The translations under genes and the position numbers were made by a program. Positions 27,129 to 36,059 of a DNA stretch of 64,000 nt are shown here, piece after piece. The stretch comes from an uncultured Eggerthellaceae bacterium (GTDB taxonomy: Bacteria > Actinomycetota > Coriobacteriia > Coriobacteriales > Eggerthellaceae). Position 1 is the stretch's first letter; each line of letters opens with the position of its first letter. Where the stretch lies: contig CANOIM010000002.1 of NCBI GenBank assembly GCA_947566075.1, positions 62,001-126,000 on the forward strand, read 5' to 3'. The notes below the pieces were generated by a model, which saw nothing but the letters and a program-made list of their open reading frames with translations, was not told the origin of the DNA and did not search any database.

Positions 27129-28685
27129 ATGATAGGTCGTGTCTTCAAGGATCGTCCGAAGGCCTGCTTTGGAAGCGATGCATCCGAGGCCGAAGAGAGA
27201 GGCGGCTGGCTTTGCGTCAATGCCTATTCCGTTGGAGGGGTCTTGGGGGCGTCGCTGTGCGTAGGATGGCACCTTTCGCTGCTATTGCGCCCTGACCTTC
27301 TCTATGCTTCCGGCGGTTATCTAGAACCTCTCTATGGGATCATGGGGTTCATCACCGCTACGTTCCTGGCCTATTTCGTCATGTCCATGGGAGCCTCTCT
27401 CGTGCAATCTCACCGCTCTGTTGATGGAGCAGTGGCCCTCGTGTCAGCTTTGATCGCATTCTTTCCGCTTGGGGGGGGGGTATCCCTCACTGTAGTCAAG
27501 ATCCTCTTCGCGGGCGTCAGCTGTGCGGTGGGAATGTCGCTCTGGGTGGATTTCCTCTGTTCCCAGCCTCGCTTGCGTACGCGGCTTGCTTTCTCTGCTG
27601 TCATGGCGCTGGGGGTGTTCTGGTCCTTCGGGCTCATGTTGGTCATGGCCCCTTTCTCCAGCTTCGTAATCCTGGCCTACGGGGCCATATCCTCCCTCTG
27701 CTATCTCATCCTCAAACCCCGGTTCGCGAAGGTCCATGGGTTTGCCAACCATGATGTGAAACAGACGGATGTGAGGAACCTCATAACCTGGCGCTCATGC
27801 CTTTTGACCATCATCGGGTCCATGGCTCAGGGCTTTTCGTTGGCCTGGCTCTTGCCTCCTTTATGCAACAGTCCCTTGCTGCCTGCTTGCGTCATGGGAG
27901 GCGCGCTTCTCGTGATGGTCATCCTCTTCATCGATACGCTCCATTGCTTCGTCATCCGCGAGAAGCTCATCCGGAAGCTCTTCTTGCCGGTCATCGTCTC
28001 CACGTTCCTGATGGTGCTCGTCCTCCCTGCGTCTTGGCGTTTCATGCCCATGGCAGTGGCCTTCGTTTTCTCGCTTCTGCCCTTTGCGACCGCGTTCTTC
28101 GCTACCTGTGAGCACATGGTCTTGGAGGAGCTGTCGGTATTCCGAGCGTTCCCCTCTATGCGAGGCTACGCCACTGCAGGGCTGTTCTTCGGGTTGGCAT
28201 TCGGCGGTTTCGCCACCACCAGCGATATGTTCGGCGATGTCACCTTGCAGGTCTGGGTCCTCGTGGTGGTCGTTGTGTTCATCGTCGTCTTCTCCATGCT
28301 CTCTACGAAGAGCTTCTATCCGGGAGACGAGGCAACCTCTTCGGCAGAGCATGACCCCTTGAAGGAGGAGGATGAAAGGTCAGCGGCTTCGGGTCCCTTG
28401 GCGGAATACAACCTGTTGCTGCGGCGGAGATGTGAGAGCCTCGGGAAGCTCTATGGTTTGACCGAGCGGCAGCAAGAGGTCTTCTTCCTTTTGGCCCGCG
28501 GGAGGAATACGGCGTTCATCCAAGACCATCTGGTCATATCGCCCCATACGGTCAAGGCCCACGTCAGCGCTATATACAAGAAGACAGGGCTTCATTCTCA
28601 GCAAGAACTGATCGATCTGGTGGAAGGGGAAGAGGGGCTTTCATCTCTTCTGGTGAGCACGACGAGCAGCGTAGAGGAGGTATGA
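27129..28685 (+). CDS. LuxR-family regulator with polytopic membrane N-terminus (first of a pair), containing a G10 tract
   Basis: A 518-residue protein: residues ~30-405 contain about 12 hydrophobic segments, and a C-terminal LuxR/NarL-type helix-turn-helix follows (YGLTERQQEVFFLLARGRN...ISPHTVKAHVSAIYKK...SQQELIDLV). This membrane-LuxR layout is characteristic of Eggerthellaceae and is thought to sense a ligand at or in the membrane and bind DNA from the cytosolic tail. Codons 115-118 contain ten consecutive G at 27471-27480; gain or loss of one G would truncate the protein before the DNA-binding domain. It lies 3 bases before a second regulator of the same design and immediately upstream of the molybdoenzyme units, which are plausible targets. 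Confidence 0.88.
   Translation: MIGRVFKDRPKACFGSDASEAEERGGWLCVNAYSVGGVLGASLCVGWHLSLLLRPDLLYASGGYLEPLYGIMGFITATFLAYFVMSMGASLVQSHRSVDGAVALVSALIAFFPLGGGVSLTVVKILFAGVSCAVGMSLWVDFLCSQPRLRTRLAFSAVMALGVFWSFGLMLVMAPFSSFVILAYGAISSLCYLILKPRFAKVHGFANHDVKQTDVRNLITWRSCLLTIIGSMAQGFSLAWLLPPLCNSPLLPACVMGGALLVMVILFIDTLHCFVIREKLIRKLFLPVIVSTFLMVLVLPASWRFMPMAVAFVFSLLPFATAFFATCEHMVLEELSVFRAFPSMRGYATAGLFFGLAFGGFATTSDMFGDVTLQVWVLVVVVVFIVVFSMLSTKSFYPGDEATSSAEHDPLKEEDERSAASGPLAEYNLLLRRRCESLGKLYGLTERQQEVFFLLARGRNTAFIQDHLVISPHTVKAHVSAIYKKTGLHSQQELIDLVEGEEGLSSLLVSTTSSVEEV
27471..27480 (+). repeat. Poly-G tract (10 G) inside a coding sequence
   Basis: Ten consecutive G within the membrane-LuxR gene, 343 bases from its start, encoding Gly-Gly-Gly-Val. 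Long homopolymeric G runs are classic slipped-strand mutation sites, so this is a candidate phase-variation switch. The length shown keeps the frame open. Confidence 0.8.
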
Positions 28686-28688
28686 GCC

Positions 28689-30146
28689 ATGACCCGGTCT
28701 AAGAAAGACCTGCGAAACCCATCGAAGCCAAGCGGATCCTCGCCCGTAGATGTCTTCTCTTTGATGCTCAACCTCACTGATATAGCTGGATTCATCGGAT
28801 TCGGTTCCTATGTCGCCTCATTCCTCTGCCTCTTCCTCGTGCCGCTGCGCCCCTATGGTCCAGGTTCATTCGATCTTGTGCAGGAGGGGATAGGGGCTTT
28901 GAGCTTCATGGTGGCGTTCTACGCTTACCGGATAGGCGCCCAGAGGATAGGTGCCGCAAAGGCCCTTCCGCTCATCATCATCGCAGGCATCGGAGCCCTG
29001 GCGGCCATAGTGGATGCGCTGCCTTCTCTGGGGAGCTATCCCGGCATCAACCTCGCCCTCTTCATCCTGATGTGCGCTGGATTGGCAGCTCAGGGGATGA
29101 TCTGGTTCGTGAGCCTTTGCAAGCTGAAAGGGAGGATACTCATCGCTTTCATAGCCCTTGGGCTCTGCCTGGGTGTGGTCATGGGTTTTGGGGTGTCGTT
29201 GTTGGAGGTGGCGGCCGCTCATGGAGCATTGGCTATCACTACAGCCATGGCCTTCATCTTGGCGCTGACGACCACGAGGCTGCAGAAGGATCTGTTCGCA
29301 TCTTCAGTGACGAACAAGGATTCTGATAAGCGATCCAGGATCCGCAGGGCCTCTACGGTCATGCTTTCCAGCTGCTTCTTCGAACTGGGCTTCGTTCTGG
29401 CCTATGCTCCCCGCTTCGAAGGGGTTTGGTGGTGTTTGGGGGCAAGCGCCTGCGTGTGCTTGGTGCTCTTCGTGGATGCCCTGTGGCATCAAGCCATCAC
29501 CGAGCGGAGCCTCTCTCCGCTGACGCCTCCCTTGACGGTGATGGCCTTCATGGTGCTGTTCATGTTCGATGGGCCCTTGCGCTTGCTGGCCCTGTGCTCC
29601 ATCACGTTCCTGATCACGTTCTTCTCTGCTTCGGGTTGGGCGGCCATGGTAGAGCACGTTCGTCTGAGCAACCTTTCCCCCTACCGGGTCTATGCTAAGG
29701 CGCGCACGGTGGATTTCGGAGGGTTCGCCATTGGTGCCATTCTGGGGATCATCGCCCTTCAGCTCCCCCAAGAATATGCAGCGTGCCTTGGGGTGGCCAT
29801 TGCGGGTGCATTCTGCTTGCTGGCGTTCTTTTCCCATAAGCCGCGCTACCCGGAGAGCGGTTTCGAACGGCCTTCCTCTGAGGCCGATGCGAAGAGCAGC
29901 CCTCGATCATCTTGGCGGTTGCGGTGCAAGGCCGTGTCTGAGAAGTATGGGCTCTCCGAGCGCCAGCAGGAGATCCTCTTGCTACTGACTCAGGGAAGGA
30001 ATGCGAAGTACATCGAAGCGGCGTTGGTCATATCGTTGAGCACGGTGCAGACCCATATCCGCAACATCTATCGGAAGGTGGGCGTCCACTCCCGGCAAGA
30101 GCTCATCGATGTCATAGAATCCACCAAGCTCTATGGGGATGAGTAG
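28689..30146 (+). CDS. LuxR-family regulator with polytopic membrane N-terminus (second of a pair)
   Basis: A 485-residue protein of the same architecture as its upstream neighbour: about 12 hydrophobic segments over residues 25-385, then a LuxR-type helix-turn-helix near the C-terminus (YGLSERQQEILLLLTQGRN...LSTVQTHIRNIYRKVGVHS). The two HTH domains are clearly related while the membrane parts are diverged, as expected of a duplicated pair with different ligands. The ATG follows GAGGAGGTATGAGCC and begins 3 bases after the first regulator stops, so both are on one mRNA. Lacks the G10 tract. Confidence 0.88.
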   Translation: MTRSKKDLRNPSKPSGSSPVDVFSLMLNLTDIAGFIGFGSYVASFLCLFLVPLRPYGPGSFDLVQEGIGALSFMVAFYAYRIGAQRIGAAKALPLIIIAGIGALAAIVDALPSLGSYPGINLALFILMCAGLAAQGMIWFVSLCKLKGRILIAFIALGLCLGVVMGFGVSLLEVAAAHGALAITTAMAFILALTTTRLQKDLFASSVTNKDSDKRSRIRRASTVMLSSCFFELGFVLAYAPRFEGVWWCLGASACVCLVLFVDALWHQAITERSLSPLTPPLTVMAFMVLFMFDGPLRLLALCSITFLITFFSASGWAAMVEHVRLSNLSPYRVYAKARTVDFGGFAIGAILGIIALQLPQEYAACLGVAIAGAFCLLAFFSHKPRYPESGFERPSSEADAKSSPRSSWRLRCKAVSEKYGLSERQQEILLLLTQGRNAKYIEAALVISLSTVQTHIRNIYRKVGVHSRQELIDVIESTKLYGDE

Positions 30147-30262
30147 CCTCATGGCTTCGGTCCTCATCTTTGACTCAAGGACCCTCATACCTAGGATATC
30201 CCCCTCGTCATACCGGAGGTTGGGGCGCGGAGTGCCCTTTTGCATGGAAGGCCCGTTCAAAG

Positions 30263-30282
30263 CCATCATCAATAATTGAGTA
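30263..30282 (+). promoter_or_regulatory. Shared 20-bp palindromic element upstream of unit A
   Basis: CCATCATCAATAATTGAGTA, centred on the 11-bp palindrome TCAATAATTGA (30269-30279), lies 98 bases before the first catalytic gene. The same 20 bases occur with a single difference at 42216-42235 upstream of unit C. A common transcription-factor site is the simplest reading; TTGAGT within it could double as a -35 box. Confidence 0.6.
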
Positions 30283-30380
30283 TGCTCTCAAACCCTGATC
30301 TTACGGTGATGACAGCCCCTCTTGGCACAACGTAGCCTCCTCTTTGGCGCAAAGTGCGCCGAAGACAAGGAGGAGAGCTT

Positions 30381-32876
30381 ATGGTTGATTATCAAGAGTT
30401 CTTGGACAGCATCGACCGCAAGGCCTACCACGAAGGGGAGTGGCAATGGGAGGAAGACGGTTACACCGTCACCCGTACCTATAACTACTCTGCTCCGGGG
30501 TGCCATGATTCCTGCGGTGTCTTGCTCTACACCAAGGACGGGAAGCTGGCCAAGATCGAAGGCGATCCGCTGGATCCTTACGCCAACGGCAAGCTCTGCA
30601 TGCGCTGCCTTGACATGATCGAGATGGTGGAAAGCGACCAGCGCCTCAAGTATCCCATGAAGCGCGCCGGCGAGCGGGGCGAGAACAAATGGGAGCGTAT
30701 CTCTTGGGAAGAGGCGCTCGACATGATCGAGACCTACATCAAGGAAGAGATCGACGGCAAAGGGCTCGGCCGTGAGTCCATCCTCGTAGGCCATGGCACC
30801 GGCCGCAACATCAACTGGCAGGTGCCCTTCATCGCCGGTGCCTGCTTCCGTACCGCTAATGTGGGCGGTATCTACTTCTCCGGCTGGTGGTGCTACATGC
30901 CGCGCGTCTGCGGTGCCGCCGGTCCGCTGGGCGACTATCCCATCGTTGACGCTTCCGAGACGCTGCCTGACCGTTATGCGAATCCAGAGTGGAGGAACCC
31001 GGATGTGCTGGTGGTCTGGGGCAATGAGCCTCTGAAATCCAACGGCGACGGCTACCTGGGGCACTGGTTGAACGTTTGCGTCCAGATGGGCACGAAGATC
31101 GTCTCCATTGACCCGGTGCTCACCTGGTGGGGCGCTCGGGCTGAATATTGGTTGCGTCCGCATCCGGGCACTGACTGCTGCTTGGCCCTGGCTTGGCTCA
31201 ACGTCATCATGGAGGAAGACCTCATCGATCACGAGTTCGTGGATCTGTGGTGCGCCTACTACGATGAGCTGAAGGAGCACTGCAAGCAGTACACTCCCGA
31301 ATGGGCCTCCAAGATCACCGGTGTTCCGGTGGATGACATCGTGGGCTCTGCTCGTTTGTATGCCAATGCTGACCGCGGTGCCATCCAGTGGGGCCTCGTA
31401 TTCGACGCGGGCACCTCTTCGGCCATGCACTGGACCGAAGCCGTCTGCGACCTGATGGCCATCTGCGGCAATATCGAGAAGCCGGGCACCCATGTGCTGG
31501 TGCACAACTCCTTCGACATCAACGCCGGGTACTCCTCCGTTGACCTCTATGCGGATGAGGGGGCTCTGGCCCGCAAGTTCCGCAAGTGGATGGTGGGAGA
31601 TGAGGGCATGGACTTCGTGGGCATGTCCAACTGCGACGCCATGGCTTCGGTGCTGGAGGCGGGGAAGATCCCCGTCAATGGTGAGGACTACCCCATCAAG
31701 ATGTTCTACGCCCAGTCCTGCAACGCTTTCGCAGGCCATGAGGGCGCGGCTGCTCGTGCTTACAAGTACATGTCCAAGATCCCCTTCATCGTCTACGCTG
31801 ATCCCATGATCACGCCTACGATGATCGCCATCGCAGACCTGATCCTGCCGGTCTCCATGTCAGTGGAGCGTGACTCTGCCCGTACCTGGTGGACCCCGCT
31901 GCGCGCCATGAAGAAGGTCACCTCCTTCTATGAGGCGAAGTCTGACGAGGAGATAGCGCTCTGGCTGGGCAAGCGCCTGAACCCGGAGCTGTTCGTCCGC
32001 TGGGATTCCCCCGAGGACTTCATCAATGATTACCTGCTGACCGACCTTGCTGTGGTAGGGGAGGATGGCCAGGTGAAGAAGGCGAACTTCTCCGCTGCCA
32101 CTGATGAGGACTGGGGTCACACCTCTGTGTCCGAAGAGGGCGGGCCCACCATCTCCACGAAGTGCCCCTACACCTTCGACCAGCTGGTAAAGAACGCTTG
32201 CGGCCATGCCTACGATGAGTGGAACGCCACCTATAACAAGCATGAGAAGGGCTTGCTGCGCCCCGACGGCCAGAAGGGATTCAATACCGCTTCCGGCCGC
32301 ATCGAGCTCATTCCCTCCATCTTCACCGCCTGGGGGATCCCGCCGATGCCCATCTACACCCCCGCGCCGGAGACCTGGGAGACCACCCCTGAGATCATGG
32401 AAGAGCTTCCGTTCTACATGATCAACGGCGCTCGTTCCTATGAGTTCTTCCATACCGAGCATCGTATGGCTCAGACCATGCGCGAGTTCCATCCCGAACC
32501 GCTCGTGAAGATCTCTCCCAAGACAGCTGCGGAATACGACCTGCAAGATGGCGACTGGATCTGGATGGAGAACCATGAGGGCCGTTGCCGTCAGATGGTC
32601 CAGATCTTCGAAGGCGTCCCGGATGACTGCATCTCTGCGGAGCATGGTTGGTGGAAGCCTGAGACCGAAGGCGCTTCGCCGAACCTCTACGACTGCTTCG
32701 AATACAACGTGAACAACCTGACTCGCAACTTCCAGGCAGGGCCTGGTGGCATCGGCAGCCCCATCAAGTGCACCCGCTGCCGCATCTACAAATGGAAAGA
32801 GGGCGACACGCCCGCAGGTGTCCAGATCGTCGAAAAGGGCGGTTGGCGTGATGACTTCGAGCCGATGAAGCCGTAA
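30381..32876 (+). CDS. Molybdopterin oxidoreductase catalytic subunit, cytosolic (unit A)
   Basis: An 831-residue member of the DMSO-reductase superfamily, closest in style to acetylene-hydratase/polyphenol-dehydroxylase-type enzymes. The N-terminal Fe-S segment has Cys41, Cys45, Cys73 and Cys76 (GCHDSC...KLCMRC). Then come the MopB landmarks YPMKRAGERGENKWERISWEEAL, a GHGTGRNINW segment, Cys171 in WWCYMPR (candidate Mo ligand), VVWGNEPLKSN and a C-terminal molydopterin-binding domain (SAEHGWWKPE). The protein begins directly with cytosolic sequence: no twin-arginine signal. The ATG follows AAGGAGGAG. Partner Fe-S gene follows 14 bases later and then MFS transporters, so the substrate is probably imported. 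Catechol dehydroxylation, transhydroxylation or another reduction are all possible. Confidence 0.85.
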   Translation: MVDYQEFLDSIDRKAYHEGEWQWEEDGYTVTRTYNYSAPGCHDSCGVLLYTKDGKLAKIEGDPLDPYANGKLCMRCLDMIEMVESDQRLKYPMKRAGERGENKWERISWEEALDMIETYIKEEIDGKGLGRESILVGHGTGRNINWQVPFIAGACFRTANVGGIYFSGWWCYMPRVCGAAGPLGDYPIVDASETLPDRYANPEWRNPDVLVVWGNEPLKSNGDGYLGHWLNVCVQMGTKIVSIDPVLTWWGARAEYWLRPHPGTDCCLALAWLNVIMEEDLIDHEFVDLWCAYYDELKEHCKQYTPEWASKITGVPVDDIVGSARLYANADRGAIQWGLVFDAGTSSAMHWTEAVCDLMAICGNIEKPGTHVLVHNSFDINAGYSSVDLYADEGALARKFRKWMVGDEGMDFVGMSNCDAMASVLEAGKIPVNGEDYPIKMFYAQSCNAFAGHEGAAARAYKYMSKIPFIVYADPMITPTMIAIADLILPVSMSVERDSARTWWTPLRAMKKVTSFYEAKSDEEIALWLGKRLNPELFVRWDSPEDFINDYLLTDLAVVGEDGQVKKANFSAATDEDWGHTSVSEEGGPTISTKCPYTFDQLVKNACGHAYDEWNATYNKHEKGLLRPDGQKGFNTASGRIELIPSIFTAWGIPPMPIYTPAPETWETTPEIMEELPFYMINGARSYEFFHTEHRMAQTMREFHPEPLVKISPKTAAEYDLQDGDWIWMENHEGRCRQMVQIFEGVPDDCISAEHGWWKPETEGASPNLYDCFEYNVNNLTRNFQAGPGGIGSPIKCTRCRIYKWKEGDTPAGVQIVEKGGWRDDFEPMKP

Positions 32877-32890
32877 AGGAGCGTACATCC

Positions 32891-33238
32891 ATGAAGGGAA
32901 TACTCATCAACTACGACTACTGCACGGGCTGCCATAGCTGTGAGGTGGCGTGCAAGAAGCATCTGGACCTGCCCAAGGGCGAGTTCGGGATCAAGCTCTC
33001 AGAGACAGGCCCCTATGAGTACGAGGGGGTGTCTGCCCCGAACCACTGGGAGTGGACGTGGCTGCCAGTGATCACCAAGGCCTGCGATATGTGCGAGGAC
33101 CGCACTTCCAAGGGAAAGATGCCCATGTGCGTCCAGCACTGCCAGGCCTGGTGCATGTACTACGGGGACACCGAAGAGCTCATCAAGAAGATGGATGGCA
33201 AGACGCGCTTCGCGCTGTACACCACCACTGCTGAGTAG
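32891..33238 (+). CDS. 4Fe-4S electron-transfer subunit (unit A)
   Basis: A 115-residue ferredoxin-like partner of the preceding catalytic subunit. Two cysteine groups are visible: CX2CX2CX3C at 11-21 (CTGCHSCEVAC) and CX2CX11CX3CX3C at 65-88 (CDMC...CVQHCQAWC), enough for two clusters. It is about half the length of DmsB/NrfC-type four-cluster subunits, so it is a minimal version. No signal peptide or membrane anchor, matching the cytosolic large subunit. At DNA level it differs from the unit B copy at 38701 by only 4 of 348 bases, and the 12 bases before the ATG are also identical. Confidence 0.9.
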   Translation: MKGILINYDYCTGCHSCEVACKKHLDLPKGEFGIKLSETGPYEYEGVSAPNHWEWTWLPVITKACDMCEDRTSKGKMPMCVQHCQAWCMYYGDTEELIKKMDGKTRFALYTTTAE

Positions 33239-33264
33239 CTGAAAGGAAAAGGGGGAAACGACCA

Positions 33265-34536
33265 ATGTCAACTGATATCCAAGCCCAGTCGAAGAAGCGT
33301 GCGATGCTCGTGCTCGTGGGCTGCTGCGTCATGCAGGCCGTGGGTCTGGGCACCGTACTGAACTCATCTTCTGCTTATTTCGCCTTCATGCCGGTGTTGG
33401 CCGGTGTGGACATGGTGTCCTATGTCATGTGGATCTCCATGTACGGCATCGCCGCCCTGGTGGGCACGTTCTTGGGCGGCATCCTGCTGCCGAAGAACTC
33501 CAAGCTGTTCCTGTCCATCGATGTCATCGTGGTGGCGCTCTGCCTCATAGGGTTCACCTTCGCCACCCCTGAATGGACTTGGCAGTTCTCTGCGCTGGGT
33601 GTGATCATGGGCCTGTTCGGCGGCCAGTTCTTCATCTATGCCTGCCCGCTGTTCATCAACTCCTGGTTCTCAGGCAAGATCGCAGGCCGCTATCTGGGCA
33701 TCGCGAACCTGTTCTCCGGCATCGGCGGAGCCATCTTCCCATTGGTGTTCACTCAGCTCTTCCAGTCCATCGGCTGGCAGGGCGTCTACTATGTGAATGC
33801 GGTGCTGGTGCTGCTCATCCTCATCTTCTCGCTGACCGTGTTCTCCACTGACCCAGCCAAGAGCGGCCTTGAGCCCTATGGCCCGGCTATGGATGCAGAT
33901 CAGGTGGCCGAAGGAGCTAAGCCTGGCGTGCCGCTGAAGTACGCGGTGGGTTCCATCACGTTCCTGATCCTCATCATCGCTTGTGTGGGCATCTCGTTCC
34001 CCGGCGGGTTCAACTCCTATGTGCAAGCCAATTGCATGGAGGTGCTGGGGCCTGAGGCTGCCACGTTCTCTGCAACGCTGATGACCCTCTTGCAGGCGGG
34101 CTATATCCTGGCATCGCTTTGCGGCGGGTATCTGTGCGACAAGATCGGTGCCAAGAACGTCACTATCATCCTGTTCGTCATCACCATCGTCACGTTCCTC
34201 TGCTGGGCATTCGTGGCCACCAATGAGGTCACCATGGCCATCACAGCGTTCTTCTTCGGTATGAACAACGCACTGGTCACCATCTCCGTTCCCATGATCG
34301 TGCGTCATCACTTCGGTGAGCGCCCCTTCGATAAGGTGCTCTCCTACGCCATGATGGGCGTCGGTCTGGGTGGAGCGTTCGGCGCGCCCGTGATCGCTTT
34401 GTTCTATACCTCTACCGGGTCTTACTCTGGCGCCTTCACCATCGGTGCGGTCATCGCTGCCATCACGATGGTGCTCATCCTCATCACCTACGTCACAGCC
34501 AAGAAGACCCAGGAAGCTCACTGGGAGAACGCCTAG
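33265..34536 (+). CDS. MFS transporter (unit A, first)
   Basis: A 423-residue major-facilitator protein with 12 predicted membrane segments; its loop 2-3 motif region is weakly conserved. A run of Gly/Ser-rich helices (GIANLFSGIGGAIFPLVFTQL) resembles the oxalate/monocarboxylate-type MFS group. The SD is GAAAGGAAAAGGGGG. It follows the Fe-S subunit by 26 bases and is probably co-transcribed. Uptake of the molybdoenzyme substrate or exchange of substrate for product is the natural inference; the compound cannot be named. Confidence 0.85.
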   Translation: MSTDIQAQSKKRAMLVLVGCCVMQAVGLGTVLNSSSAYFAFMPVLAGVDMVSYVMWISMYGIAALVGTFLGGILLPKNSKLFLSIDVIVVALCLIGFTFATPEWTWQFSALGVIMGLFGGQFFIYACPLFINSWFSGKIAGRYLGIANLFSGIGGAIFPLVFTQLFQSIGWQGVYYVNAVLVLLILIFSLTVFSTDPAKSGLEPYGPAMDADQVAEGAKPGVPLKYAVGSITFLILIIACVGISFPGGFNSYVQANCMEVLGPEAATFSATLMTLLQAGYILASLCGGYLCDKIGAKNVTIILFVITIVTFLCWAFVATNEVTMAITAFFFGMNNALVTISVPMIVRHHFGERPFDKVLSYAMMGVGLGGAFGAPVIALFYTSTGSYSGAFTIGAVIAAITMVLILITYVTAKKTQEAHWENA

Positions 34537-34555
34537 CTTTCCCCCCTTTCGCTCT

Positions 34556-34587
34556 CGCCTGATGCCGATGCCCTTCGGCATCAGGCG
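34556..34587 (+). terminator. Strong hairpin after the first MFS gene
   Basis: A perfect 13-bp stem (34556-34568 with 34575-34587) and a 6-base loop lie 20 bases after the stop of the MFS gene. No T-run follows, so it may act as a terminator with help or as a 3' RNA-stabilising structure that uncouples the second MFS gene. Confidence 0.5.
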
Positions 34588-34650
34588 GCTGAGCGGATTC
34601 GTTGATCGTCCCTATCCACATCTTCCATCAGAGGAGAGGAGGGTTCTGCC

Positions 34651-34734
34651 ATGGAGAAACGGCACAGCCGTGATGAGCTCATCTACAAGATGCTCCTGCA
34701 TTCTCCCGGGCGCATGTGGTTCATGCCCAACTGA
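34651..34734 (+). CDS. Possible 27-residue small protein or leader peptide
   Basis: ATG through TGA encoding MEKRHSRDELIYKMLLHS followed by nine residues ending FMPN. It is preceded by GAGGAGAGGAGGG, one of the strongest Shine-Dalgarno sequences in the region, at about 9 bases. It sits alone in the 273-base gap between two MFS genes and ends 75 bases before the second. It could be a true small protein, a leader peptide or chance; no family is recognised. Confidence 0.35.
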   Translation: MEKRHSRDELIYKMLLHSPGRMWFMPN

Positions 34735-34809
34735 TCCCTATCAATCCGCGGAGCCTGACAGGCGCTCTGGTACGAGCGTTGGCTCCATACCCATTCGGAG
34801 GTGTTTCTC

Positions 34810-36054
34810 TTGTCTCAGAACAAAGGGAGTATCCATTACGCTTGGATCGTGATGATCGGTTGCTGCTTCTTGCAGGCAGGAGCTTTGGGAGCCATCATGA
34901 ATTCGGGCGGTATCTTCTTCGTTCCCATCTGCGAGGATCTTGGCTTCGACCGAGGGGCGCTCGCACTGTACCTGACGTTCTACTTCATCGCCACCACGTT
35001 CACCTACCCGTTCGTGGCGAAGTTCCTGCCCAAATGGAATTTCCGCATCTTCCTCACGGCATGTTTCCTCATCATCGCGGCCACTGAGGCGTGCATGGGG
35101 CTCATGACAGAGCTGTGGCAGTGGTATGTGGGTGGTGTGGTGCTGGGCATCTCAGGCGCCCTTGTCTTCGTTGTGGCCTCCACGGTGCTCATCGAGAACT
35201 GGTTCACGAAGAAGCGTGGCACGGCTTTGGGCATCGCCATGTGCGGTTCCGGCATAGGCGGCGTGATCTTTCCCATTCTGGGCACGTGGCTCATCGGAGA
35301 GATCGGGTGGAGGCTGGCGTATCCATCCATCGCACTGATCATCTGCATCCTCGTGCTTCCCTGGACCCTGTTCGTATTCCGGCTGCATCCCGAGGAGATG
35401 GGCCTTAAGCCCTACGGCGCCGATGAACAGGAAACGGTGGAAGAGGAGGCGAAGGATATCCACGGCATGCCCGCGAAGAAGGCCATCGTCACCTTGGCGT
35501 TCGTCTGCATCTTCATCTACGCCGGCATCGAAGCGCTCTTCAGCGGTTACAACAACCATTTGCCCGGATTCGCAGAATCATTGGGCTACACCGCAGCCTT
35601 CGGAGCTGAGATCTTGGCTCTGGCGCAGTTGGGCTATACCGTAGCAACGCTGGTCATGGGTTGGGTGACGGATAAGATAGGGGTGGCGGCCTCAACCTAT
35701 ATCACCCTCGGGATCACGGCGGCATCCCTGCTCGGGTTCGCATTCCTCCATGATCAGATCCCGCTCATGATAGCCGCCTTCATCTTCGGCATGAATTCGG
35801 TGATCATCACCATATCCGTGCCTACGTTGCTCTCTGAGATCTTCGGCAAGAAGTACTTCGCACAGATCCTCTCCTATTCCCGTATGTCCGGCATCATCGG
35901 CTGCTTCGGCGCTGCTGCTGTGGGCGGCTGCTATGACCTTACGGGCAGCTATGTGGGCTCGTTCTTCGGCGGCATCGTGATCCTCATCATCTGCTCTGTG
36001 CTGGTGGCTGTGGCTCTTACGCAAAAGAAGAAGATACGGGCTCAGTGGGAATAG
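34810..36054 (+). CDS. MFS transporter (unit A, second)
   Basis: A 414-residue major-facilitator protein with 12 membrane segments, related in style to the one at 33265. The frame opens at GTG 34801, but GGAGGTG at 34796-34802 overlaps that codon and is a good SD for the TTG at 34810, giving MSQNKGSIHYAWIVMIGCC; I therefore chose TTG. A hairpin and a possible small ORF separate it from the first MFS gene, so it may be expressed separately. It ends 48 bases before the second molybdoenzyme. Likely a substrate or product transporter for unit A or B. Confidence 0.83.
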   Translation: MSQNKGSIHYAWIVMIGCCFLQAGALGAIMNSGGIFFVPICEDLGFDRGALALYLTFYFIATTFTYPFVAKFLPKWNFRIFLTACFLIIAATEACMGLMTELWQWYVGGVVLGISGALVFVVASTVLIENWFTKKRGTALGIAMCGSGIGGVIFPILGTWLIGEIGWRLAYPSIALIICILVLPWTLFVFRLHPEEMGLKPYGADEQETVEEEAKDIHGMPAKKAIVTLAFVCIFIYAGIEALFSGYNNHLPGFAESLGYTAAFGAEILALAQLGYTVATLVMGWVTDKIGVAASTYITLGITAASLLGFAFLHDQIPLMIAAFIFGMNSVIITISVPTLLSEIFGKKYFAQILSYSRMSGIIGCFGAAAVGGCYDLTGSYVGSFFGGIVILIICSVLVAVALTQKKKIRAQWE

Positions 36055-36059
36055 GACAC

